Positions 12,193 to 24,330 of a DNA stretch of 64,000 nucleotides are shown here, in pieces. The notes below the pieces were generated by a model that was not told the origin of the DNA, did not search any database, and saw only the letters and a list, made by a program, of their open reading frames with translations. Within the stretch, counting starts at the first letter, position 1. The number at the start of each line of letters is the position of its first letter. The DNA comes from Aegilops tauschii subsp. strangulata. Lineage: Eukaryota > Streptophyta > Magnoliopsida > Poales > Poaceae. Where the stretch lies: positions 196,262,788 through 196,326,787 of the forward strand of contig NC_053036.3 in the NCBI RefSeq assembly GCF_002575655.3, given 5' to 3'. The position numbers and the translations under genes were made by a program.

Positions 12193-13390
12193 TCACAAAG
12201 CAATCTTTTTAGCACGCATCCTAGCGGTTCTTTCTTTGCACTCATCAATGGAAATTCTCATGGCTTTGAGAGACTCATTGATATCATGCTTAGGTGGAAT
12301 AGATCTAAGTTTCAAAGAATCAACATCAAGAGAAATTCTATCCACGTTCCTAGCCAACTCATCATTCTTAGGCAATTTTTCTTCAAGCAAAGCATTGAAA
12401 TTCTTGTGTGAAATCATAAATTCTTTAACACTAGTCTCAAAATCAGAGGGCATCTTATTAAATTTCCATAAGAGTTGTTGTAGGAACTACCATAATTATT
12501 AGAGGAGTTACTAGGGAAGGGCCTAGAATTAAAATTTCCTCTAAACGCGTTGTTACCAAAATTGTTCCTATGAACAAAATTCACATCCATAGATTCATTA
12601 TTATTTTCAATCAAAGTACACAAAGGCATATCATTAGGATCAGAAGAAGCACTCTTATTAGCAAACAATTTCATAAGTTCATCCATCTTTCCACTCAAAA
12701 CATTAATCTCTTCTATCGCATGAACTTTTTTACAGTAGATCGTTCGGTGTACCATTGAGAATAATTAACCATAATATTATCTAGGAGTTTAGTAGCTTCT
12801 CCTAAAGTGATTTCCATAAAAGTGCCTCCAGTGGCCGAATCTAAAAGATTTCTAGAAGCAAAATTCAATCCAGCATAATTTTTTTGTATAATCATCCATA
12901 AATTCAGTCCATGTGTAGGGCAATTACGTATCATTAATTTCATCCTCTCCCAAGCTTGCGCAACATGCTCATGATCAAGTTGCTTAAAATTCATAATATC
13001 GTTTCTAAGAGAGATGATCTTAGCGGGAGGAAAATACTTAGAGATAAAAGCATCTTTCCACTTATTCCATGAATCAATACTATTTTTAGGCAAAGAAGAG
13101 AACCAAGTTTTAGCACGATCTCTAAGCGAAAACGGAAATAGGTTCAATTTAACAATATCATTATCCACATCTTTCTTCTTTTGCATATCGCACAAATAAA
13201 CAAAGTTGTTAAGATGGGTAGCGGCATCTTCACTAGGAAGGCCACAAAACTGATCTTTCATAACAAGATTCAACAAAGCAGCATTAATTTCACAAGATTC
13301 ATCATCGGTGATAGGAGCAATCAGAGTGCTAATAAAATCATTGTTGTTGGTATTGGAAAAGTCACACAATTTAGTATTGTCTTGAGCCAT
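12193..13390 (-). pseudogene. Gag of the Fatima-like element, frameshifted
   Basis: The start chosen is ATG at 13388-13390 (MAQDNTKL). The first 230 or so residues include the retrotransposon Gag core, with RAKTWFSSLP and a W-x-K-x-K-x-A-F-I-x-K-YFP pattern. The frame breaks near 12735 (one base lost relative to the reading resumed at 12755) and again near 12440-12470. The later pieces hold an Asn/Ser-rich linker and a charged helical segment (MPSDFETSVKEF). Gag would form the nucleocapsid. With at least two breaks it cannot be made in full. Confidence 0.75.
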
Positions 13391-13580
13391 CGTGACAAAC
13401 AATCAATCCAACACACAAGCACAGGAGAAGCAAGCGAAAAGAGACGGACGGAAAAAGAGGCCGAATAAAACGGAAATGGTGAAGTGGGGGAGAGGAAAAT
13501 GAGAGGCAAATGGCAAATAATATAATGCGAGCGAGAAGAGTTTGTGAATGATACTTGGTATGTCTTGACTTGTGCGTAGA

Positions 13581-13669
13581 TCTCCCCGGCAACAGCGCCA
13601 AAAATGGCTAGTTGATGGGAGATCAAATCTTGACTTGACTTGGTGCAAATCTCCCCGGCAATGGCACCC
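13581..13669 (-). other. Two primer-binding-site-like copies in the leader
   Basis: On the minus strand two units of about 70 bp each contain a GCCGGGGAGAT-type sequence: 13651-13669 beside the LTR and 13581-13599 further in. Athila elements use a TGGCGCC...CCGGGGA site pairing with tRNA-Asp. The inner copy (TGGCGCTGTTGCCGGGGA) is closer to that consensus than the copy next to the LTR. Confidence 0.6.
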
Positions 13670-13680
13670 GAAATCCTTCT

Positions 13681-15268
13681 TGCTACCTCTTGAGCATGCA
13701 TTGGTTTTCCCTTGAAGAGGAAAGGGTGATGCAGCAAAGTAGCGTAAGTATTTCCCTCAGTTTTTGAGAACCAAGGTATCAATCCAGTAGGAGACTACAC
13801 GCAAATCGCCTAGTACCTGCACAAACAATCAAGAACATTGCAACCAACGTGATAAAGGGGTTGTCAATCCCTTCACGGCCACTTGCAAAAGTGAGATCTG
13901 ATAAAGATAATAAGATAAATATTTTTGGTATTTTTGTTGTATAGATTGGAAAATAAAGATTGGAAAATAAAGTAAATAGTAAACTAGAATTGTAGATTGG
14001 AAACTTATATGATGTAAAATAGACCCGGGGGCCATAGGTTTCACTAGTGGCTTCTCTCAAGATAGCATATCTTGTGGTGGGTGAACAAATTACTGTCGAG
14101 CAATTGATAGAAAAGCGCATAGTTATGAGAATATCTAGGCATGATCATGAACATAGGCATCACGTCTGTGTCAAGTAGACTGAAACGATTCTGCATATAC
14201 TACTATTACTTCACACATCGACCGCTATCCAGCATGCATCTAGAGTATTAAGTTCATAAGAACGGAGTAACGCATTAGGCAAGATGACATGATGTAGAGG
14301 GATAAACTCAAGAAATATGATATAAACCCCATCTTTTTATCCTCGATGGCAATAATACAATACGTGTCGTTTCCCTTTCTGTCAATGGGATCGAACACCA
14401 CAAGATTGAACCCAAAGCTAAGCACTTCTCCCATTGCAAGAAAGATCAATCTAGTAGGCCAAATCAAACTGATAATTCGAAGAGACTTGCAAAGATATTA
14501 AATCATGCATATAAGAATTCAGAGAAGAATCAAATACTGTTCATAGATAATCTTGATCATAAACCCACAATTCATCGGATCTCGACAAACACATCGCAAA
14601 AAGAATTACATCGAATAGATCTCCAAGAAGATCAAGGAGAACTTTGTATTGAGATCCAAAGAGAGAGAAGAAACCATCTAGCTAATAACTATGGACCCGA
14701 AGGTCTGTGGTAAACTACTCACACATCATCGGAGAGGCTATGGTTTTGATGTAGAAGCCCTCCGTGATCGAATCCCCCTCCGGCTTAGCGCCGGAAAAGG
14801 CCCCAAGATGGGATCTCACGGGTACAGAAGGTTGCGGCGGTGAAAAAGTGGTTTCGTGGCTCCCCTTGATGTTTTCAGGGTATAAGAGTATATATAGGCG
14901 AAAGAAGTAGGTCGGTGGAGCTGCGAGGGGCCCATGAGGGTGGGGGACGTGCCTACCCCCCCTAGGCACGCCCTTTTACCTCGTGGCCGCCTCGTTGCTT
15001 CCTTGACGTCCACTCCAAGTCTCCTGGATTGCGTTTGTTCCAAAAAAGATCCTCGTGAAGGTTTCGTTCCGTTTGGACTCCATTTGATATTCCTTTTCTG
15101 CGAAACACTGAAATAGGCAAAAAAAAAGCAATTTGCACTGGGCCTTCGGTTAATAGGTTAGTCCCAAAAATAATATAAAAGAGGATATTAAAGCCTATTA
15201 AACATCCAAAACAGATAATATAATAGCATGGAACAATCAAAAATTATAGATACGTTGGAGGCGTATCA
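13681..15268 (-). repeat. 5' LTR of the Fatima-like element
   Basis: The LTR runs from TGATACG at 15268 (minus strand) to ...GTAGCA at 13681, about 1588 bp, with TG...CA ends. A TATATATA box (14889-14896) lies inside. Upstream of it (minus strand) is a GC-rich imperfect palindrome at about 14928-14985 (GGGGACGTGCC...GGCACGCCC). The same arrangement is seen in the LTRs at 16184-17691 and 44289-45586. Confidence 0.75.
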
Positions 15269-16183
15269 TATAATGCCGTCCAGTCTTCGCGTGTGGTAGC
15301 AGTATTGCGGGTACAGTAAATTTTATTGAAGAAGCGCAATTCAACGAAGTCATGATGGTTCCTTTGTCCGACCAACTTACAGTGGGAAAGGTTGGGCCTG
15401 CGCAACGACCGGGGTGGACCAGGATAGTTTTGTGCATGGCAGGTGGACCAGGATGGTCGACGTCCCACATGTCGGCGAATGAAAGTATTCTTTCCGATAT
15501 AGAGGACGAGCAACGAGTATTCATTGTTTATTTTTTATGAAAGCTATTGTCTCCACTGTTACGACGGAGGAGTGTGAAACACGGCAGCCCAGTGAACTTG
15601 GCATGTGCACCACTCCCTCCTTCCTCATGTAATACTACCATAGTGTTGACTATAAGGTTGGCTATAAGGTTACCACTTTTTCTCACTTTCTCTCTATCTA
15701 GTTCCTCTCAAATATTTTTTACCTTTCTTTTTTTAGACACAATTGTTTTTTATGCCTCTTTTGTTTTTAGAATTAGTTTTTTTAATCTAGGAGAACATGT
15801 AGAGACAGGCTCTTGCAGACCCCACTCCTTGACTTTGTCAATGCCTCTCTCTCCTCCACATAAGCGGGCTTATAGCCCAGTATTTTACTAGTACTACTTG
15901 CTATGAATGCGGGCAACTGGTGTCTGAGGGGGAGCGCGCGCGAGAGGTGGGGGGGTTTCTGGTGGGCCAGGGCGGTCAGAAGCGGGCTTGGAAGCGGTCC
16001 GGACTCCCGCATGGCCCACCTCACATTATCACCATATATTACTTGGAGTCCGTGCGCGGCGGGCGGACAATCTCTTCTCCCTCCTCCGTCTCCCGCTTCT
16101 CAGCTGACACCCGCCGATCGATTAGATTTCGGGTATTGACGGTTTATTCAATTGCAGTCCCACATGTCAATGAAAATGCAAGA
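15269..16183. other. Spacer between two retroelements, no gene
   Basis: This is mixed unique-looking DNA. GACTATAAGGTTGGCTATAAGG at about 15648-15669 and GGGCTTATAGCCCAGTA near 15868 are roughly inverted and could be the ends of a decayed MITE, but the boundaries are not clear. The phrase GGAGGAGTGTGAAACACGGC recurs at about 26790. Confidence 0.4.
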
Positions 16184-17691
16184 TGATGACCCACAAGTAT
16201 AGGGGATCTATCGTAGTCCTTTCGATAAGTAAGAGTGTCGAACCCAACGAGGAGCAGAAGGAAATGATAAGCGGTTTTCAGCAAGGTATTCTCTGCAAGC
16301 ACTGAAATTATAGGTAACTGATAGTTTTGTGATAGGATAATTGATAACGAGCAACAAGTAACAAAAGTAAATAAAGTGCAGCAAGGTGGCCCAATCCTTT
16401 TTGTAGCAAAGGACAAGCCTGTACAAACTCTTATATGGAGAAAAGCGCTCCCGCGGACACATGGGAATTATCGTCAAGCTAGTTTTCATCACGTTCATAT
16501 GATTCGCGTTCGGTACTTTGATAATTTGATATGTGGGTGGACCGGTGCTTGGGTGTTGTCCTTACTTGGACAAGCATCCCACTTATGATTAACCCCTATT
16601 GCAAGCATCCGCAACTACAAAAGAAGTATTAAGGTAAACCTAACCATAGCATGAAACATGTGGATCCAAATCAGCCCCTTACGAAGCAACGCATAAACTA
16701 GGGTTTAAGCTTCTGTCACTCTAGCAACCCATCATCGACTTATTACTTCCCAATGCCTTCCTCTAGGCCCAAATAATGGTGAAGTGTCATGTAGTCGACG
16801 TTCACATAACACCACTAGAGGATAGACAACATACATCTCATCAAAATATCAAACGAATACCAAATTCACATGACTACTAATAGCAAGACTTCTCCCATGT
16901 CCTCAGGAACAAACGTAACTACTCACAAAGCATATTCATGTTCATAATCAGAGGAGTATTAATATGCATATAGGATCTGATCATATGATCTTCCACCAAA
17001 TAAACCAACTAGCATCAACTACAAGGAGTAATCAACACTACTAGCAACCTACAGGTACCAATCCCAGACTTAGAGACAAGAATTGGATACAAGAGATGAA
17101 CTAGGGTTTGAGAGGAGATGGTGCTGGTGAAGATGTTGATGGAGATTGCCCTCTCCCGATGAGAGGAGCGTTGGTGATGATGATGGCGATGATTTCCCCC
17201 TCCCGGAGGGAAGTGTCCCCAGCAGAACAGCTCTACCGGAGCCCTAGATTGGTTCTGCCTCGTGGCGGCGGAGTCTCGTCCCGAAAGCTTGCTTATGATT
17301 TTTCTTCGGATGAAAGACTTCATATAGCAGAAGATGGGCACCGGAGGGCCAACAGGGGGCCCATGAGGCAGGGGGCGCGCCCAGGGGGTAGGGCGCACCC
17401 CCACCCTCGTGGCCAGGGTGTGGGCCCCCTCTGGTATTTCTTCCGCTCAGTATTTTTATTATTTCCAAAAGTAACTTTCGTGGAGTTTCAGGACTTTTGG
17501 AGTTGTGCAGAATAGGTGTCTAATATTTGCTCCTTTTCCAGCCCAGAATTCCAGCTGTCGGCATTCTCCCTCCTTATGTAAACCTTGTAAAATAAGAGAG
17601 AATAGGCATAAGTATTGTGACATAATGTATAATAACAGCCCATAATGCAATAAATATCAATATAAAAGCATGATGCAAAATGGACGTATCA
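16184..17691 (-). repeat. 3' LTR of the Sabrina-like element
   Basis: This LTR is 1508 bp, starting TGATGACCC and ending GGACGTATCA on the plus strand. It matches 24986-26512 closely. The partner is longer mainly through a 5-bp repeat (near 25375) and an 11-bp tandem-type insertion (near 26066). A GC-rich imperfect palindrome lies at about 17364-17412, with a TATA-like GCTATATG (minus strand, 17321-17328) just downstream of it. Confidence 0.9.
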
Positions 17692-17706
17692 ACTCCCCCA
17701 AGCTTA
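17692..17706 (-). other. Polypurine tract
   Basis: On the minus strand AAGCTTGGGGGAGT directly precedes the 3' LTR. Its position and G-run are those of the plus-strand primer of reverse transcription. Confidence 0.8.
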
Positions 17707-18171
17707 GACCTCGCTTGTCCTCAAGCAGAAGCCGATAATGATAAATATGTCCACATATTTAGAGGTAGAGGTGTCGATAAAATAAAATACGGACATGAGG
17801 GCATCATGATTATTCTCATAACAGCAACATATATGGATAATGTCATATGATTTGTTATGCTCAAGTAATAATCTATTCACAATGCAAAGTATGAATCAGA
17901 AACTTCATTGAGAACTAACAAACTATAATCTCAGTCATTGAAGCAATTGCAATTTATCATAACATCAGAAAGAGTCTATGTCAGAGCTTTCTAGCAAGTC
18001 CACATACTCAACTATCATTTAGTCTTTCATAATTGCTAACACTCACGCAATACTTGTGGTTACGGAGTTTTAATCGGACACAGAGAAAGATAGGGGCTTA
18101 TAGTTTCGCCTCCCAACCTTTTACCTCAAGGGTAATGTCAACAATAATAGTTCATGCTAACTTACATCCAA

Positions 18172-18249
<78 letters not shown>

Positions 18250-19240
18250 GATCTTTCCAACACACTGTGCTTGCCAAAGGATAAAATGTAAAAAGGAAAG
18301 GTGAAGATCACCATGACTCTTGCATAAGGTAGAAGGTAATAATAAAAGATAGGCCCTTCGCAGAGGGAAGCAGAGGTTGCCATGCGCTTTCAGGGTTGGA
18401 TGCACAAAATCTTAATGCGAAAGAACATCACTTTATATTGCCACTTGTGATATGAACCTTTATTATGCAGTTCATCGCTTTTATTTCTTCCACATCACAA
18501 GATCGTATAAAGCTTATTTCCTCCACACCAATCAATCATACATATTTAGAGAGCAATTTTTATTGATTGCACCGATCACAACTTACTTGAAGGATCTTAC
18601 TCAATCCATAGGTAGATATGGTGGACTCTCATGGCAAAACTGGGTTTAGGGGTTTTTGGAAGCACAAGTAGTATCTCTACTTGGTGCAAAGAATTTGGCT
18701 AGCATGAGGGGGAAAGGCAAGCTCAACATGTTGGATGATCCATGACAATATACTTTATCTCAGATATAAGAAAACATAACCCATTACGTTGTCTTCCTTG
18801 TCCAACATCAACTCTTTAGCATGTCATATTTTAATGAGTGCTCAGAATCATAAAAGATGTCCAAGATAGTATATTTATATGTGAAACCTCTCTTTCTTTA
18901 TTACTTCCTATTAATTGCAACGATGACCCAAGCTATGTCTGTCAACTCTCAACAACTTTTAATCATCATACTCTTTCTATGTGAAGTCATTACTCTCCAT
19001 AAAATCAATATGATCTCTTTGTTTCTTTTTATTATTTTCTCTTTTCTTTTGTTCACTCAAGATCATAGCAAGATAATCAAGCCCTTGACTCAACACTAAT
19101 CCTTACTATATATAGCTCACGGACTCGATTACATAGAGGGATCATAGAGCAAAACTCCAAAATAGATCATACCAAAACTTTATTCTACTAGAACAAGATA
19201 TTACTAATAGGATCAAACTAAGAAAAAGGTAAAGATAGGA
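17707..19240 (-). other. Untranslated 3' region of the Sabrina-like element
   Basis: This part is AT-rich without a gene. It lies between the accessory ORF and the polypurine tract and contains an (AT)n run. Confidence 0.6.
18181..18246. repeat. (AT)n microsatellite
   Basis: There are about 33 uninterrupted AT dinucleotides, a likely length-polymorphic locus. It creates false poly-Ile/Tyr frames on both strands. Confidence 0.95.
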
Positions 19241-19259
19241 GTGTGATGGTGATACGATA

Positions 19260-19836
19260 CCGGGGCACCTCCCCCAAGCTTGGCAGTTGCCAAGGGGAGT
19301 GCCCATACCCATGTGATTATGTCTCCTTCCTCAGAAGTGGTGGTGAAGGGGTTGTTGATGAAGTAGGCTTGTCGTCCATCTTCCAAGGTATGGGCTCACC
19401 ATCATGGAAGGATCATCGAGCCTCCGTGATCCTCAAATCTGTAGCCAAACTCATTCTCTTGAATCTATATTCATACTCACAGTTTTGGTTTTGCAGGTCA
19501 TAGATTTGGGCTTGGAGGTGCTCGATTTTCTCGTGGAGCTTGAAGATGGCCGCCCCATGTCCTTGGCATCCAGCTTGTGGTTGTTGGTGAACTCCGCGAT
19601 CATCATGTGATTGGAGTCAAGTCCACGCTCCACCATCTCCTGGCACTTGAAAACTTGTTGCTCCATTGCCTCGAGCGTTGTCTCCACGCTTCCGGTCTTC
19701 CTCGGTCCCTCAACATCGCGGATGTGCAGCACCCCTCATGCATCTCAATGGTTTGAGGGTGTTGCAGCACCTCCGAGAGGAAGGGATTGATGACCTTCTC
19801 GAAGAACTTGTCCTTGAGGGAACTTGGAGACGTCAT
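19260..19836 (-). pseudogene. Accessory coiled-coil ORF of the Sabrina-like element, frameshifted
   Basis: The minus-strand ATG at 19836 opens MTSPSSLKDKFFEKVINPFL. The frame changes at about 19700, after CCTSAMLRD, into VEGPRKTGSVETTLEAMEQQ, and again near 19560. The pieces form one acidic, helix-rich protein of roughly 150-190 residues with heptad-like spacing, in the place where Athila elements carry an extra ORF downstream of integrase. I recognise no enzyme motif, signal peptide or membrane segment, so it is not obviously envelope-like. Its own promoter-like module lies immediately upstream (19917-20043). The function is unknown, and a Gag-accessory or regulatory role is only a guess. 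Confidence 0.6.
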
Positions 19837-19916
19837 GATGATCTAGATCTGTCAGAAAAACAGCTCGAAATGAAAACAGAGGATAATTGCGTGATACAGG
19901 AGTCAAAACTTTCAGG

Positions 19917-20043
19917 AGATTATATAATGAATTTTTACCGACCAAAATACGTATCGTGCAAGAAAACGGAGTCCGGAGAGCGCACGAGGTGCCCACGAGG
20001 CAGGGGGCGCACCCAATAGGGTAGGGCGCGCCCTCCACCCTCG
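19917..20043 (-). promoter_or_regulatory. Internal LTR-like promoter module ahead of the accessory ORF
   Basis: On the minus strand a GC-rich imperfect palindrome (CACGAGGGTGGAGGGCGCG...CTGCCTCGTGGGC, 20043-19987) is followed by ATTATATAAT (19919-19928). About 85 bases later comes the ATG of the accessory ORF. The palindrome shares GCGCCCTACCC and GCGCCCCCTGCCTCGTGGGC with the block upstream of the TATA-like site in this element's own LTRs (26178-26233). This suggests separate transcription of the accessory ORF. That is inference from layout; no transcript evidence is available here. Confidence 0.5.
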
Positions 20044-20153
20044 TGTCCTTCCCGGACTGCTTCTTATTTTTCTATTTTTTCCAAATATTCCAAAACAAAG
20101 AAAAATTGCCATTAGAACTGTTTTGGAGTCGGTTTACTTACCGTACCACATAC

Positions 20154-21317
20154 CTATTCCTTTTCGGAGTCTGAAACGTTCTGGAAAGTGTCCCTTATGT
20201 ATTCCTCTGGGGTTACGGTTTCAATAACATTGGTTTCAACATTTGTGGGATTACCTGAGATATAATGTTTAATTCTTTGACCGTTTACCACCTTCGGATT
20301 TGTGCCTTCGAAGTTGTTGATTTTTATGGCTCCGGAACGATAGACCTCCTCGATAATGTAAGGGCCTTCCCATTTAGAGAGAAGTTTTCCTGCAAAAAAT
20401 CTTAAACGAGAGTTGTATAGCAATACATAGTCACATACATTAAACTCACGCTTTTGTATTCTTTTGTCATGCCATCTTTTAACCTTTTCTTTAAACAATT
20501 TGGCATTCTCATAAGCCTGGGTTCTCCATTCATCAAGTGAGCTAATGTCAAATAACCTCTTCTCACCGGCAAGTTTGAAATCATAATTGAGCTCTTTAAT
20601 AGCCCAATAAGCCGTATGTTCTAGTTCGAGAGGTAAGTGACATGCTTTTCCATAAACCATTTTATACGGAGACATACCCATAGGATTTTTATATGCAGTT
20701 CTATAGGCCCATAATGCATCATCAAGTTTCTTGGACCAATTCTTTCTAGATCTATTAACAGTTTTTTGCAAAATTAATTTGAGCTCTCTATTGCTCAATT
20801 CTACTTGACCACTAGACTGCGGGTGATAAGGAGATGCAATTCTATGATTATAATCATACTTAGCAAGCATTTTATGGAAAGCACCATGAATAAAATGTGA
20901 ACCACCATCAGTAATTAAATATCTAGGGACTCCGAACCTTGGAAAAATAACTTCTTTAAGCATTTTAATAGATGTGTTATGATCAGCACTACTAGTTGGA
21001 ATAGCTTCTACCCACTTAGTAACGTAATCAACAGCAACTAAAATATGTGTGTATCCATTAGAGGCAGGAAAAGGTCCCATATAATCAAAGCCCCAAACAT
21101 CAACTGGTTCAATAACAAGTGAATAATTCATAGGCATTTCTTGATGTCTACTAATATTACCAATTCTTTGACATTCATCACAAGATAAAACAAACTTACG
21201 GGCATCCTTGAAGAGAGTAGGCCAATAAAAACCGGATTGCAATACCTTGTGTGCAGTTCTATCTCCAGCGTGGTGTCCTCCATAAGCCTCGGAGTGACAC
21301 TTGCATAGGATCTGTTC
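20154..21317 (-). pseudogene. Integrase (3' part of pol), Sabrina-like element
   Basis: Numbered from ATG 21242, the reading has CDEC (residues 21-24), the CC half of the zinc-binding HHCC domain, with the HH half just upstream. The catalytic triad is D53 (FDYMGPF), D112 (TDGGSHF) and E148 (GQVELSN), with a 35-residue D-E gap, all intact. A C-terminal DNA-binding region follows and ends at 20154. Integrase would insert the cDNA and make the 5-bp target duplication seen around this element. The domain is intact but is cut off from the rest of pol by the TAG at 21318-21320, where a CAG codon is expected. The frame on both sides of the stop is the same. Confidence 0.9.
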
Positions 21318-21800
21318 CTATTCATGCTCAGGTACACAACGTCTAATAACACCATCTACTCCTTTATAAAGATGTGGGTCATCCCAAAAGTAATGTCTTA
21401 AATCATAGAAGAACTTTTTCTTTTGTTGGTATGTGAAACTAGGCGGTATGAATTTAGCAACGATGTAATTAGCATAATCAGCATACCATGGAGCAGTACG
21501 AGAAGCATTTATGACAATTAATTGTTCATCAGGAAAGCTATCATCAATAGGTAGTGGGTCATCAAGCACATTCTCTAACCTAGACAAGTTGTCTGCAAGG
21601 GGGTTCTCAGCTCCCTTTCTATCAATACTATGCAAATCAAATTCTTGTAGCAAGAGAACCCATCTAATAAGTCTAGGTTTAGCGTCTTTCTTTTCCATAA
21701 GATATATAATAGCATCATGATCAGTGTGAATAGTTACTTTAGAGTCAACAATATAAGGTCTGAACTTATCACAAGCAAATACAACTGCTAGGAATTCTTT
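21318..21800 (-). pseudogene. RNase H C-terminal part and linker, Sabrina-like pol
   Basis: The frame resumes about one base out of step after the frameshift near 21800. It reads [20 protein letters not shown] and [19 protein letters not shown], the end of the Gypsy RNase H domain and its usual tail. It then runs into the integrase linker and stops at TAG 21318-21320. RNase H removes the RNA template during reverse transcription. Confidence 0.85.
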
Positions 21801-24330
21801 TTAGTAGTAGCATAATTTCTCTGAGCATTGTCTAAAGTTTTACTAGCATATTGAATAACATTTAATTTCTTATCAACTCTTTGCCCTAGAACAGCACCTA
21901 CAGCATAATCACTAGCATCACACATAATTTCAAAGGGTAAATTCCAATCAGGTGGCTGAACAATAGGTGCAGAGATCAACGCTTTCTTAAGTATTTCAAA
22001 TGCTTCTACACAATCATCATCAAAGACAAATGGTATATCCTTTTGTAATAGATTAGTCAGAGGCCGAGAAATTTTTGAGAAGTCCTTAATGAACCTCCTA
22101 TAAAAACCGGCATGACCAAGGAAACTTCTTATACCTTTGATGTCCTTGGGACATGGCATCTTTTCAATAGCATCAACCTTGGCTTTATCAACTTCAATAC
22201 CTCTTTCAGAAATCTTAACAATACCTTCATTAACCATAAAGTGACACTTTTCCCAATTCAAGACAAGATTAGTTTCTTCACATCTCTGCAAAACTCGATC
22301 AAGGTTGCTCAAGCAATCATCAAAAGAGGATCCATAGACGGAGAAATCGTCCATGAAAACCTCACAAATCTTTTCACAAAAGTCAGAGAATATAGCCATC
22401 ATGCATCTTTGAAAGGTAGCAGGTGCGTTACATACACCAAAAGGCATACGTCTATAAGCAAAAGTACCGAAAGGGCAAGTAAAAGTGGTCTTTGATTGAT
22501 CATCAGCTGACACAGGTATTTGAGAGAAACCAGAATAACCATCTAGAAAGCAAAAATGTGTATGCTTGGATAATCTTTCTAGCATTTGATCAATAAAAGG
22601 TAAGGGGTAATGATCCTTTTTAGTAGCCTTATTTAATTTGTGGAAATCAATTACCATCCTATACCCTGTAATAATTCTTTGCGGAATCAATTCATCTTTA
22701 TCATTAGGAACGACGGTAATACCTCCCTTTTTAGGGACACAATGGACAGGACTTACCCACAGACTATCAGTAACGAGATAAATAATACCTGCCTCAAGAA
22801 GCTTTAGTATTTCCTTTCTTACCACTTCTTTCATCTTAGGATTCAGTCGTCGTAGATGATCACGATCTGGTTTGGCATCCTTCTCCAAATTTATTTTATG
22901 TTGACATAGAGTGGGACTAATGCCCTTAAGATCATCAAGAGTATATCCAATAGCAGCGCGGTGCTTCTTCAGAGTTTTCAATAATCTCTCTTCTTCATGC
23001 TCTGAAAGGTTAGCACTAATAATAACAGGATATATCCTTTTCTCATCAAGATAAGCATATTTAAGAGTATCAGGTAATGGTTTAAGCTCAAACACGGGAT
23101 CACCCTTGGGTGGAGGAGGATCCCCTAGGATTTCAACAGGCAAATTGTGTTTCAGAAGGGGTTCCTGTTTAAAGAATACTTCATCTATTTCCCTTCTTTC
23201 ATTCATAAACATATCAGTTTCATGGTCTAGCAAATATTGTTCCAAAGGATCATTAGGAGGTACGACAATAGAAGCAAGACCAATAATTTCATCCTTACTA
23301 GGCAATTCCTCTTCACGGTGTTGTCTACGAAATTTAGAGAAATTAAACTCATGAGACATATCACCCAAACCAATAGTAACGACATCCTTTTCGCAGTCTA
23401 TCTTAGCATTAACAGTGTTCAAGAAGGGTCTACCAAATATAATGGGGCAAAAGCTATCTTGTGGGGAACCAAGAAGAAGAAAATCAGCAGGATATTTAGT
23501 TTTCCCACACAAGACTTCAACATCTCTAACAATTCCCATTGGTGAAATAGTATCTCTATTGGCAAGTTTAATTTTGACATCAATTTCTTCTAACTCAATA
23601 GGTGCAATATCATGCATAATTTCTTTGTATAAGTCAATAGGTATTGCACTAGCACTAGCACCCATGTCACATAAGCCATGATAACAATGATCTCCTATTT
23701 TAACAGAAATAACAGGCATGCCAGCCACAGGTCTATGTTTATCTTTAGCACAAGGTTTAGCAATTCTAGCAGTCTCTTCATGAAAATAAATAACATGCCC
23801 ATCAATATTACCAGCCAAGAGATCTTTAACAATAGCAATATTAGGTTCAACTTTAACTTGCTCAGGAGGTGTATAGGTTCTAATATTGCTTTTATGAACC
23901 ACAGTTGAAGCTTTAGCATGATCCTTTATTCTAACAGGGAAAGGTGGTTTTTCAACATATGCAGTAGGAACAATAGGATCATTATAAGTGATAGTCTTTT
24001 CTTCAACTTTAATAGGTGTATCTACTTTTACTTCTATGGGAGGATGATATTTAAACCACTTCTCCTTAGGGAGATCAACATGAGTAGCAAAAGATTCACA
24101 GAAAGAAGCTACTATCTCAGAATCAAGTCCATATTTAGTGCTAAATTTACGGAAAACATCGGTATCCATAAAAGATTTAACACAATCAAACTTAGGTGTC
24201 ATACCTGACTCCTTACCTTCGTCGAGATCCCAATCTTCAGAGTTCCATTTAATTCTTTCCAATAAATCCCATTCGAATTCAGTAGTCTTCATCATAAAAG
24301 AGCCAGCACAAGAAGTATCGAGCATGGTGC
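21788..24330 (-). pseudogene. Protease-reverse transcriptase-RNase H (5' part of pol), Sabrina-like element
   Basis: One open frame of 845 codons holds a Gag-tail/linker, protease with active-site D220 (CDMGAS) and IIFGRPFL (295-302), and reverse transcriptase with YPLPFIDQML (573-582), FLDGYSGFSQI (593-603) and the catalytic FMDD (657-660). The RNase H start has CDASDYAVGAVLGQ (802-815, first catalytic Asp D803). Lengths and order are normal for Athila pol. The frame is lost near 21800, where one base is missing in ACTAAAAAGAATTCC relative to the expected reading. The upstream junction with gag near 24360 is also out by one base. Active-site residues seem intact, so the damage may be recent. 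Confidence 0.92.

Larger units (their letters stand above)
9388..15268 (-). mobile_element. Truncated Athila-lineage (Fatima-like) Gypsy element
   Basis: On the minus strand the order is LTR (13681-15268), primer-binding site, gag, protease, then a long non-coding tail reaching about 9388. No reverse transcriptase or integrase is present, so it resembles the non-autonomous gag-protease derivatives known in this group. The 3' LTR is missing: the tail stops abruptly near 9388 in unrelated sequence, and no LTR copy follows. The tail carries the paired phrase GGCATCCC...GCATCCCCAAGC near 10580-10665. Open frames in the tail, including one at 9383-9781, are chance. The family name is from recall of the LTR start (TGATACG...CCAACGTATC on the minus strand). 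Confidence 0.75.

Noticed and set aside
18033..18405. Tyr/Ile repeat proteins on both strands
   Set aside because: They are translations of the (AT)n microsatellite.
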